NCBI RefSeq assembly: GCF_014207985.1
Contig: NZ_JACHMI010000001.1
Location: forward strand, 7,857,001 to 7,921,000
Origin: Nonomuraea rubra
GTDB taxonomy: Bacteria; Actinomycetota; Actinomycetes; Streptosporangiales; Streptosporangiaceae
Direction: 5' to 3'
Length of the DNA: 64,000 nucleotides
Of the stretch, positions 51,503-58,717 are shown in pieces. A program made the position numbers and the translations under genes. The notes beneath the pieces are model-generated. The model searched no databases, was not told where the DNA came from, and saw only the letters and a program-made list of their open reading frames with translations. Position 1 is the stretch's first letter, and each line of letters starts with the position of its first letter.

Positions 51503-52741
51503 GTGAAGGTCTTCTACGCCTCGACGCTGTTCGGGGCGATGTCGCTGGCGGCCGCCATCGACGAGGGACGCTTCGGCGACGGCCGGCGCGTCCTGATCGT
51601 CTCGAACAACGCGGCCATCCCCGAGGTGGCGACTCCCCTGGAGAGGACGCCCGGCTTCGCCGCCCTGCGCTCCCGCTTCGAGGAGGTGCACTCGTGGAAC
51701 GAGCTGATCGCGCCGCTGCACCCCTCCGACTGGCGGGCCCGCGTCATCGAGGTGCCGATGATGGAGCGCCTCATCCGCTCCCACTGGGGCCTGGACGGGG
51801 TCGAGGAGCTGGTGCTGGAGTCGATCGCGGTGCCGCCGGCGCGGACGATCGCGGGCCTGGTACGCGACTGCCCGATCTCGGTCTACTCCGACGGACTGAT
51901 GAGCTACGGCCCGACCCGTGACCCGCTGCCGGCGGAGATCTTCCGCCGCATCGAGCGGCTGATCCACCTCGACCTGGTGCCGGGGCTGAAGCCGCTGCTG
52001 CTCAGCGAGTACGGCGTCACCCCCGAGATCCTGCCCGACGAGCGGTTCCTGTCGATCGTGCACGAGGTCACCGCCACGGCGCCCGACATGATGGCCGGGC
52101 AGGCGATCATCCTCGGCCAGTACCTGTCGGCGCTGGAGCTGCTCACGCCGGAGGAGGAGGCGGGGCTGCACGAGACCATGCTCAAGGCCCTGGTCGCCCG
52201 CGGCTACGCCGAGGTCGTGTTCAAGCCGCACCCGGCGGCCGGCCGCCGGCACGCCCAGCTCCTGCGCTCCGCCGCGGGGCCGCTGGGAGTCCGCCTGTCG
52301 GTCGCGGGGGAGAGCGTGCCCGCCGAGGTGTGCTTCGCGGCGCTGCGGCCCGAGCTGGTGGTGGGCTGCTTCTCCACGGGGCTGGTGACCGCGCAGCGCT
52401 ACTTCGGGCTGCAGGTGGCCTCGTACGGCACGGACCTGGTGCTGGAGCGGCTGACCCCGTACGAGAACAGCAACCGCATCCCGGCCACCATCGTCGACGC
52501 CATGCTCCCCAGGCTGTCGCCCGAGGGGCACATCGAGCGCCCGCCGGTCACGGACCTGCAGGCGCTCGTGCGTTCGGTCGGTTACTGCATGCAGGCCGAG
52601 ACCTACCCCGACCTGCGGCCGGACGGCATCGACTTCGACCGGCGCTACTTCAAGCGCAAGCGCCTGGAGACGCTGGGCCTCGTCACCGAGAAGCCCAGCA
52701 CGTTCTCCAGGATCCGCAGGAAGATCAGGTCAGCGATCTGA
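51503..52741 (+). CDS. Polysialyltransferase-like protein (GT-B, PF07388-type)
   Basis: A 412-residue protein resembling bacterial poly/oligosialyltransferases. It shows the three marks of those GT-B enzymes: an acid-Gly motif YSDGLMSYG (Asp130-Gly131), the HP motif FKPHPAA (His243-Pro244) that contacts the CMP phosphate, and a Ser/Thr pair in GCFSTGL (Ser291-Thr292). A basic C-terminus (FSRIRRKIRS) could bind membrane. GTG start at 51503 follows GGAGG, 2 nt after the GT2 stop. It likely transfers the CMP-nonulosonate made by the upstream fusion protein. The 3' end overlaps the convergent DUF6716 gene by 17 bp. Confidence 0.83.
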   Translation: MKVFYASTLFGAMSLAAAIDEGRFGDGRRVLIVSNNAAIPEVATPLERTPGFAALRSRFEEVHSWNELIAPLHPSDWRARVIEVPMMERLIRSHWGLDGVEELVLESIAVPPARTIAGLVRDCPISVYSDGLMSYGPTRDPLPAEIFRRIERLIHLDLVPGLKPLLLSEYGVTPEILPDERFLSIVHEVTATAPDMMAGQAIILGQYLSALELLTPEEEAGLHETMLKALVARGYAEVVFKPHPAAGRRHAQLLRSAAGPLGVRLSVAGESVPAEVCFAALRPELVVGCFSTGLVTAQRYFGLQVASYGTDLVLERLTPYENSNRIPATIVDAMLPRLSPEGHIERPPVTDLQALVRSVGYCMQAETYPDLRPDGIDFDRRYFKRKRLETLGLVTEKPSTFSRIRRKIRSAI

Positions 52742-53897
52742 GGTAGCGGCGCATGCGGCGCTTGGCCCGGTAGCCCACCCGCAACATCTTGGGCGGCACC
52801 TCCACGCGGAGCCGGGCCCGGCGCCGCCCCGCCGCGTGTTCCGGCCCGTCGAGCAGCGACCTGGCGGGCACGCGCGGGCGGGAGACGACCAGCCCGCTCA
52901 GCAGCCCCGCCCAGTCGTTGTGCGCCGCCGGGTGGAAGTAGTTGGCCGCGCACCAGGCCCCGGAGGCCTCGCGGAACTCGCCCGCCGCCAGCTCGTCCAG
53001 CGTGCCCAGCAGGTCGCTGCCCTCGAACACCAGGTTGATCATCTCGGCGCTGACGCCGAAGTCGCGCAGCACCAGCGACGGCACGCCCATCGCGATGGCC
53101 TCCAGCGCCGCCGTCGAGCTCACCGTCACGAAGCCGGCCGCCCGCTGGAGCTGGTCCTGCATCGAGCCGGCCTCGAACGCCAGCCGCCCCGGCTCTCCCA
53201 TCTCCCGCCACAGCCGCTGGTAGTGGAAGCGCTCGTTGTGGGTCTGCCGCTCGTCCTCCAGCGCGCGCAGCTTGACCACCACGTCGAGGTCGGGGCGGCG
53301 CGCGGCCAGCTCGGCCAGCGACAGCAGGACGCGCTCGCGCTCCTCCCGCCCCTTCGGCACCTTGGCCTGCGTGGCGAACACCACCCGGTTGCCTCCCGGC
53401 GCGGCCGGCTCGGGCCGCAGGAACGGCAGCCGGGCCAGCCCGATCGCGCCTCCCCCGCCAAGCCTGGAGGCGATCTCGGAGAACTCGGCCACCTCCCGCT
53501 CGCTGTGCACCACGAACAGGTCGCAGCCGCTGCGGAACAACCACGCCTTCTCCGTCGCCGGCACCGAGATGCCGGGCAGCCCGCTGACGAACACCGGCCG
53601 CGGCCGCAGGTCGTCCAGCACCTCGGCCACCAGCACGTCCACCACGGGGCCCGTGCAGGCCACGAGGATCACGTCGGGCTGGGTCCGCTCGGCCAGCCGC
53701 CGCACCGAGCGCGCGGACAGCACGGGCGGCGGGCCGCCCGCCCTGCCGTTGACCGCCGCGACGATCTGCTCCCGCGAGGGGGCGATCGGGGTACGCACCA
53801 CGACCAGCTCCGTCACACAGCCCGAAGGCAGGTCACCGAGCAGGCAGGCCGCCCATTTCAGATACGAGTCGGAGTCGGCGACCGCCAACACTTTCAA
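52725..53897 (-). CDS. DUF6716-type putative glycosyltransferase
   Basis: A 390-residue GT-B-like protein. It opens with VLAVADSDSYLKWAACLL, an arrangement I recall for DUF6716 putative glycosyltransferases. Later blocks, VVFATQAKVPKGREERERVL, DVVVKLRALEDERQTHN and GFVTVSSTAALEAIAMGVPSLVL, match the nucleotide-binding half of GT-B and sialyltransferase-like enzymes (SSTAALEA). The C-terminus is very basic. The TTG start at 53897 overlaps the upstream GT52-like stop as TTGA. It converges on the sialic-type operon and probably acts on the same glycan. Confidence 0.75.
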   Translation of the reverse strand: MKVLAVADSDSYLKWAACLLGDLPSGCVTELVVVRTPIAPSREQIVAAVNGRAGGPPPVLSARSVRRLAERTQPDVILVACTGPVVDVLVAEVLDDLRPRPVFVSGLPGISVPATEKAWLFRSGCDLFVVHSEREVAEFSEIASRLGGGGAIGLARLPFLRPEPAAPGGNRVVFATQAKVPKGREERERVLLSLAELAARRPDLDVVVKLRALEDERQTHNERFHYQRLWREMGEPGRLAFEAGSMQDQLQRAAGFVTVSSTAALEAIAMGVPSLVLRDFGVSAEMINLVFEGSDLLGTLDELAAGEFREASGAWCAANYFHPAAHNDWAGLLSGLVVSRPRVPARSLLDGPEHAAGRRRARLRVEVPPKMLRVGYRAKRRMRRYLRSLT

Positions 53898-54838
53898 CTG
53901 GACACTCCGGTCAAATGCGATCGCAGGGCGGGGGCCGCCCTGCTGGTCCACCAGGCATCGGGAACGTCCACGGGCTCGACGGCGACGCCGCGCGGGCTGA
54001 GCAGCACCCGCAGCGAGGTGATCGCGGTCGAGGGAAGGCTGAGCACGCGCTGGCCCGGGTCCAGGCCGCGCAGCGTCAGCTCGGCGGGCACGCCGGCGTC
54101 GTGGACGGTGATGCCGGGACGCTCCCGGATCAGGGCGACGTCCACGGGGTCCTCGCGGCGGTGCGGGTAGTAGGCCAGCGGCTCGCGCGCGGCCAGGTCG
54201 GTCAGCCAGCGCAGGTAGTGGTCGCGGTGCACGAGGCCGTTGCGTACCAGGGAGGTGCCGAGCACGACCGTGCGCTCGGCCGGGCTCTCGGCGCTGGGCG
54301 GCTGGGCGCGCAGCCAGGCGAAGTCGTGGCGGACGAGGTCGACGCCCGCCTCGCGGACGGCCTCGGCCAGCTTGTCGTCCACGTTCAGGGCGGTGAAGAC
54401 GGACACCTGGCTCAGGCGCAGCCGCAGCGCGGCCGCCACGCCGAGGGCGGCGCGCAGCCTGGTGCGGTTGGCGCGGGCGCGCAGCAGCGGCCGGAACGGG
54501 CCCGCGGCGAGCAGTTCGAGCAGCCGCAGCGTGGCCAGCCCGTCGTCCACGATGACGATGCGGCCCGGCCTGGAGGTGAGCCAGCGCAGCTGCACCTTGC
54601 CGGAGAAGGCGTCCCCGACGGCCTGCACGCGCCTGGGCATGCGCTCGCGCGGCTCGGCCAGCACCAGCCCGTCGGGCAGCCCCAGGGAGCGCAGCTCGCG
54701 GCGCGTGGCCTTCAGCGGCCGCAGGCCCGCCCGCGGCACGACAGCCGTCTCGGGGCCGAGAAGACCGGCGTGGTGGGCCTCGACGGCGCACAGCATCTGG
54801 AGCGGGGACTCCACCCAGGCCGACGCCTGCTCGACCAC
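53894..54838 (-). CDS. GT52-like (sialyltransferase-type) glycosyltransferase
   Basis: A 314-residue protein. The N-terminus VESPLQMLCAVEA matches the TPLQ-start of GT52 sialyltransferases. The acid-acid-Gly motif is VDDG (Asp97-Asp98-Gly99), the HP-type motif is AYYPHRRED (Pro224-His225), and the Ser/Thr pair is in SLPSTAITSL (269-270). All three are spaced as in bacterial GT52/GT38-type enzymes. GGGAGG precedes the GTG start. It is co-transcribed with the DUF6716 gene and sits opposite the NeuA-HAD-NeuB operon, supporting a role in adding CMP-activated nonulosonate. Donor and acceptor are unknown. Confidence 0.75.
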   Translation of the reverse strand: MVEQASAWVESPLQMLCAVEAHHAGLLGPETAVVPRAGLRPLKATRRELRSLGLPDGLVLAEPRERMPRRVQAVGDAFSGKVQLRWLTSRPGRIVIVDDGLATLRLLELLAAGPFRPLLRARANRTRLRAALGVAAALRLRLSQVSVFTALNVDDKLAEAVREAGVDLVRHDFAWLRAQPPSAESPAERTVVLGTSLVRNGLVHRDHYLRWLTDLAAREPLAYYPHRREDPVDVALIRERPGITVHDAGVPAELTLRGLDPGQRVLSLPSTAITSLRVLLSPRGVAVEPVDVPDAWWTSRAAPALRSHLTGVSS

Positions 54839-54936
54839 TCGTTGCCCTCCCAGCGGGGTGATGGCGCGTTAACGACCGCTTCAAGCTAGCCCCACCGCCT
54901 TAAGCCCTCAGAAACGCGGCGTGAACAATGGAGGGT

Positions 54937-55758
54937 ATGAATTCGCTCATGCTCAACACCGACGGCGTGCAGATCCCGCAGCTCGGGTACGGCGTCTGGC
55001 AGGTCCCGGCCGAGGAGGCCGAGCAGGCGGTCGCCGCCGCGTTCCAGGCCGGCTACCGGCACGTCGACACCGCCGCCGCCTACGGCAACGAGGAGGGCGT
55101 CGGGCGGGCCGTGCGCGGCAGCGGGCTGCCGCGCGAGAAGGTGTTCGTGACCACCAAGCTGTGGAACGGCGACCACGGCCGCACCGAGGCCGCCTTCGAC
55201 GAGAGCCTCGCCAGGCTGGGCCTGGACCACCTGGACCTGTTCCTGATCCACTGGCCGGTGCCGGAGCAGGACAAGTACGTGCAGGCGTGGAAGGCGATGG
55301 AGAAGATCTACCGTGACGGCCGGGTCAGGGCCATCGGGGTCTCCAACTTCACGGTGAACACCCTCACCAGGCTCATGGACGAGACCGGCATCACGCCCTC
55401 CATCAACCAGATCGAGCTCCACCCGTACCTGCAGCAACGCGAGATGCGGGCCTTCCACGAGGCCAACGGCATCCTCACCGAGGCCTGGAGCCCGCTGGGG
55501 CAGGGCAAGGGCCTGCTCTCGGACCCGGCGCTGTCGGTGCTGTCGGGCAAGTACGGCAAGACGCCCGCGCAGATCGTGCTGCGCTGGCACCTGCAGCTCG
55601 GGAACGTGGTGATCCCGAAGTCCGTCACGCCCGCGCGGATCAAGGAGAACATCGACGTGTTCGATTTCATCCTCGACACCGAGGACATGTCGGCCATCGG
55701 CGCCATGAACAAGGGGCAGCGGCTCGGGCCGGACCCCGATCGGTTCAACATGACGTAA
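54937..55758 (+). CDS. Aldo/keto reductase
   Basis: A 273-residue (beta/alpha)8 NADPH-dependent reductase of the AKR5-type group, similar to 2,5-diketo-D-gluconate reductases. The catalytic tetrad, numbered from the ATG at 54928, is Asp47 (HVDTAAAYGNE), Tyr52, Lys77 (TTKLWN) and His108 (LIHWPVP). The NADPH-binding IPKSVTPARIKEN is present. The start is uncertain among the ATGs at 54928, 54937 and 54949; GGAGGG overlaps this cluster. It is transcribed alone and followed by a hairpin terminator. Confidence 0.9.
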   Translation: MNSLMLNTDGVQIPQLGYGVWQVPAEEAEQAVAAAFQAGYRHVDTAAAYGNEEGVGRAVRGSGLPREKVFVTTKLWNGDHGRTEAAFDESLARLGLDHLDLFLIHWPVPEQDKYVQAWKAMEKIYRDGRVRAIGVSNFTVNTLTRLMDETGITPSINQIELHPYLQQREMRAFHEANGILTEAWSPLGQGKGLLSDPALSVLSGKYGKTPAQIVLRWHLQLGNVVIPKSVTPARIKENIDVFDFILDTEDMSAIGAMNKGQRLGPDPDRFNMT

Positions 55759-55764
55759 GTGACT

Positions 55765-55792
55765 GGCGTGGCATTTGTGACGCCACGCCTTT
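55765..55792 (+). terminator. Hairpin terminator after the aldo/keto reductase
   Basis: GGCGTGGC (55765-55772) pairs with GCCACGCC (55782-55789) across a 9-nt loop, followed by TTTAAT. It lies 6 bp after the stop codon. Confidence 0.75.
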
Positions 55793-55844
55793 AATGACAT
55801 ATCCCCCCATAACCTTTCCTTTACCTGCCCTATAACATCTCCGC

Positions 55845-56798
55845 GTGCGAGATTTCACTTGGGGAATTGCGGCGACCGGCGGTATCGCGCGTACGGTCGG
55901 AGCCGCCATCGCGGCCGAGCCCGGAATGCGGGTGGCCGCCGTCGGATCACGGAACCTGGCCAGGGCGCAGGCCCTGGCGGCCACGCTGGAGGCCGAGTCC
56001 GCGTACGGCTCCTACGAGCAGCTGTGCGCCGACCCGGCGGTGGACGCGATCTACGTGGCCACCCCGCACGCGCAGCACCTGCAGGTCGCCGAGCTGGCCA
56101 TCGCCGCGGGCAAAGCCGTGCTCTGCGAGAAGCCGCTGGCGGCCACCGTGGACGACGCGGAGAAGATGGTGCGCCTGGCGCGCGAGGCGGGCGTGTTCCT
56201 GATGGAAGCCATGTGGATGCGGTTCAACCCGCTCGTCCGGCGCCTGGCGGCCGATCCGCGCTTCGGCGAGATCCGCTCGGTGCAGGCCACGTTCGGCTTC
56301 GCGGCGCCGTACGACCCGGCCCACCGGCTGTGGGCGCCTGAGCTGGGCGGCGGGGCCCTGCTCGACCTGGGGATCTACCCGTTCGGGCTGGCCCAGCTCC
56401 TCCTGGGCATGCCCGCTGACCTGCGCATCACGGGCTCCCTGGCCCCCAGCGGGGTGGATGCGGAGGCGGCCGGCGTATTGCTCTACCCCGGTGGCAGGCA
56501 CGCTCTCGTGGCGACCTCATTGCTCGGGAATTACCCGAACACGGCCTGTGTTGTAGGTACTCAGATGCGGGCGGACCTCCAGACTCCGTTCTGGGCTCCG
56601 CAGCGGATCGTTCTCACCGGGCCCTCCATGGAGCCGGAAGAGCATGTGCTCGATCCGGCGGACAACGGATACGCCGGAGAGCTACGCGAAGTCCGCGCCG
56701 CCACGGCCGAAGGCAGGACCGAATCCTCGATCATGCCTCTTGACGAATCCCTTGCCATGCTGGGGCTTCTGGCCGACGCTCGCAGGCAGATTGCCTAG
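55845..56798 (+). CDS. Gfo/Idh/MocA-family oxidoreductase
   Basis: A 317-residue NAD(P)-dependent sugar or cyclitol oxidoreductase. The Rossmann start GIAATGGIARTVG, the EKPLA motif (Lys is the usual catalytic/cofactor residue), and the substrate-domain segments MWMRFNPLVRRL and ALLDLGIYPFGLAQ fit the trans-dihydrodiol/xylose dehydrogenase-like group. The GTG at 55845 has no ribosome site, but TATAAC lies at 55831-55836, so translation from a leaderless message is likely. It is monocistronic; the substrate cannot be assigned. It precedes the 266-bp leader with the riboswitch. Confidence 0.88.
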   Translation: MRDFTWGIAATGGIARTVGAAIAAEPGMRVAAVGSRNLARAQALAATLEAESAYGSYEQLCADPAVDAIYVATPHAQHLQVAELAIAAGKAVLCEKPLAATVDDAEKMVRLAREAGVFLMEAMWMRFNPLVRRLAADPRFGEIRSVQATFGFAAPYDPAHRLWAPELGGGALLDLGIYPFGLAQLLLGMPADLRITGSLAPSGVDAEAAGVLLYPGGRHALVATSLLGNYPNTACVVGTQMRADLQTPFWAPQRIVLTGPSMEPEEHVLDPADNGYAGELREVRAATAEGRTESSIMPLDESLAMLGLLADARRQIA

Positions 56799-56924
56799 CT
56801 GGGCTTTTATGGATTTGTAATCCTCTTGCCTCATGTATTACCTTATGGGGCATCTTGAGGCATACGCCCGGTTTGTCCGGCTATGTCAGACCATCGCACG
56901 ACACTTCGCAGGATCGTCCTGCGA

Positions 56925-57045
56925 CCGCTGAATCCGCCTCCGGGCGGAACCGGGGACCCATGTCTTTGGGGCGAATCGGCACTCCGGTGCCGTAGGGCAG
57001 CTTCCACGCCCGAGCCCGTCAGCTAACCCGGTAAGCGGCATGGAA
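56925..57045 (+). ncRNA. Cyclic-di-AMP riboswitch (ydaO-yuaA type)
   Basis: The leader contains the conserved blocks of this class: GGAACCGGGGACCCA, TTGGGGCGAATCGGC, GTAGGG, then CCCGAGCCCGTCAGCTAACC and GGTAAGCGG. The end helix pairs CGCT near 56926 with AGCG near 57034. It lies just before a CHAP cell-wall hydrolase, the usual target of the class in actinomycetes. A separate perfect hairpin, TCGCAGGA-TCG-TCCTGCGA (56906-56924), precedes it. Binding of c-di-AMP would be expected to lower expression; no terminator stem was identified, so the mechanism is unclear. Confidence 0.9.
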
Positions 57046-57064
57046 GCAAGGAGCACCTCCCTCG

Positions 57065-57775
57065 ATGGCCAAGCACCGTATTACCGCTGTCTCGAAGAGC
57101 AACATCGCCCGCGCCGCCCTCGGCGCCACCGTCATCGCCTCCGCCCTCGGCGTCAACGCCATGACGGCCAACGCCGACACCGCGACGGGCGTCGCCGCGG
57201 CCACCGCCGCCAGGCACCCGGACACCGCCATCGCCGCCCACAAGGCCGGCGCCGCGGACGACCGCACCGAGACCAAGATCAACGTAACCGCCGACCAGGT
57301 CCTGGCCATGGCCAGGGCGCAGGTCGGCACCTCGGAGAACGCCTCCGGTGGCGGCACCAAGTTCCAGCAGTGGTACGCCGCCTCGCAGCGCGCCGGCGAG
57401 ACCGTCGCCCGCGACGGCGGCAACCGCGCCGCGTACCTGAACGCCGCCTGGTGCTCGATGTTCGTCTCCTGGGTCGGCGAGCAGACCGGCGCCCGCCCGC
57501 AGGTCGGCTGGGACGCCTACACCGTCGCCCACGCCAAGTGGTTCGCCGCCAACGACCGCTGGGGCACCGTCGCCAAGCCCGGCGCCGTCGTGTTCTTCGC
57601 CTGGGACGGCGGCAAGAGCCTGAGCGACATCCAGCACGTCGGGTTCGTCGTGAAGGACAACCAGAACGGCACCATCTCCACGATCGAGGGCAACACCGGC
57701 AACGGCAAGGTCGAGGAGCGCATCCGTCCGAAGTCGCAGGTCGTCGGCTACGGCTACCCGCAGTACGCCGCCTGA
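57065..57775 (+). CDS. Secreted CHAP-domain cell-wall hydrolase
   Basis: A 236-residue secreted peptidoglycan hydrolase. A Sec signal peptide (about 1-38: basic start, then ARAALGATVIASALGVNAMTANA) precedes a CHAP amidase/endopeptidase domain (about 75-232). The catalytic Cys130 is in AAWCSMFVSWVG, His191 in IQHVGFVV, and the third polar residue in TIEGNTG. AAGGAG lies 11 nt before the ATG. Expression is controlled by the upstream c-di-AMP riboswitch, linking wall remodelling to turgor or potassium status. A very strong terminator follows. Confidence 0.93.
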   Translation: MAKHRITAVSKSNIARAALGATVIASALGVNAMTANADTATGVAAATAARHPDTAIAAHKAGAADDRTETKINVTADQVLAMARAQVGTSENASGGGTKFQQWYAASQRAGETVARDGGNRAAYLNAAWCSMFVSWVGEQTGARPQVGWDAYTVAHAKWFAANDRWGTVAKPGAVVFFAWDGGKSLSDIQHVGFVVKDNQNGTISTIEGNTGNGKVEERIRPKSQVVGYGYPQYAA

Positions 57776-57819
57776 CGGAACGTTCCAAGGCCGAGCGACA
57801 GCTCCTTGCCTTCCATGTG

Positions 57820-57870
57820 ACGCGACGAGCGCGCGTCCCCTTCCCGGGGACGCGCGCTCGTCGCGTTTCC
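57820..57870 (+). terminator. Terminator with a 21-bp perfect stem
   Basis: ACGCGACGAGCGCGCGTCCC plus C (57820-57840) is exactly complementary to 57846-57866, with the 5-nt loop TTCCC and a trailing GTTTCC. It ends the riboswitch-controlled hydrolase transcript and insulates the DUF6928 gene. Confidence 0.93.
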
Positions 57871-57937
57871 GCGCTTCTGTCGGCCCGGCTCGCTACCTTG
57901 CCTCTCCATCGACCTCTCTCACCCCCCGGGAGCCCGC

Positions 57938-58708
57938 ATGGGAGCCAAGACCGGCGTCATCGCCTACTCCTCCGCCGACACCCCTCTCCCCCGCCTCCTC
58001 CGTACGCCCGCCCGCCCCGGCGAGGCCGCCACCAGGGCCCTGATCGAGCGTTCCTTCCCCGGCCGGCACATCTCCCCGGCCGGGCCGGGCAACCTGTCCG
58101 ACGACATCCGCCCGCCCGACGACCTCGCCTACGCCACCAGCTTCCCCGGCGCCGAGGTCATCTGCTGCTCGGCGTTCATGCTCGACCACCCGTCGCAGCT
58201 CCCCGCCCACCTCGTCGAGGCGAGCAGGGGCCGCCGGCTCGTGCTGCACGCCATGCACAGCGTGGTCGACTGGCTCGCCTTCGCCGTCTGGGAGGACGGC
58301 CGCCTTGCCCGCTCCCTCAGCCTCTCCCCGGGCAGCGGCATCATCGAGAACCTCGGCGACCCGTACCCGTTCGAGCTGCCGTACTGGAACGGCGACCACC
58401 CGGTCCCGCTCATGCCTGAATGGGAGGACCAAGACCCCTACCCCCTGCCGTTCCACCCGCTGGAGCTGGGCGAGGACGCGCTGCGCGAGCTGCTCGGCTT
58501 CACTGTCGAAGGCTCGATCGAGCCCGGGGACGTGGACGCGGAGGCCGTGGAGCTGCTCGGCTTCAGCGTCGTCGACCCGGACGGGCCCACTCCTGAGGAG
58601 CGGCGGGCGGAGTACGAGGCCATCGTGGCGCGGATGGGCGAGCCCAGGATCTTCCGCTACCAGCCCGACGGTTCCCTCAGGGAGGTCGGCCTGGACGACC
58701 TGGGCTGA
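57938..58708 (+). CDS. DUF6928 family protein
   Basis: A 256-residue cytoplasmic protein. The start MGAKTGVIAYSSADTPLPRLL, and the segments AEVICCSAFMLDHPSQLP and HAMHSVVDWLAFAVWEDGRL, match my memory of DUF6928, a widespread actinomycete family. GGGAG precedes the ATG. The C-terminal third is acidic (DAEAVELLGFSVVDPDG). Function is unknown. It is a lone gene between the terminator and the convergent ABC exporter. Confidence 0.82.
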   Translation: MGAKTGVIAYSSADTPLPRLLRTPARPGEAATRALIERSFPGRHISPAGPGNLSDDIRPPDDLAYATSFPGAEVICCSAFMLDHPSQLPAHLVEASRGRRLVLHAMHSVVDWLAFAVWEDGRLARSLSLSPGSGIIENLGDPYPFELPYWNGDHPVPLMPEWEDQDPYPLPFHPLELGEDALRELLGFTVEGSIEPGDVDAEAVELLGFSVVDPDGPTPEERRAEYEAIVARMGEPRIFRYQPDGSLREVGLDDLG

Positions 58709-58717
58709 CGGACCCGT

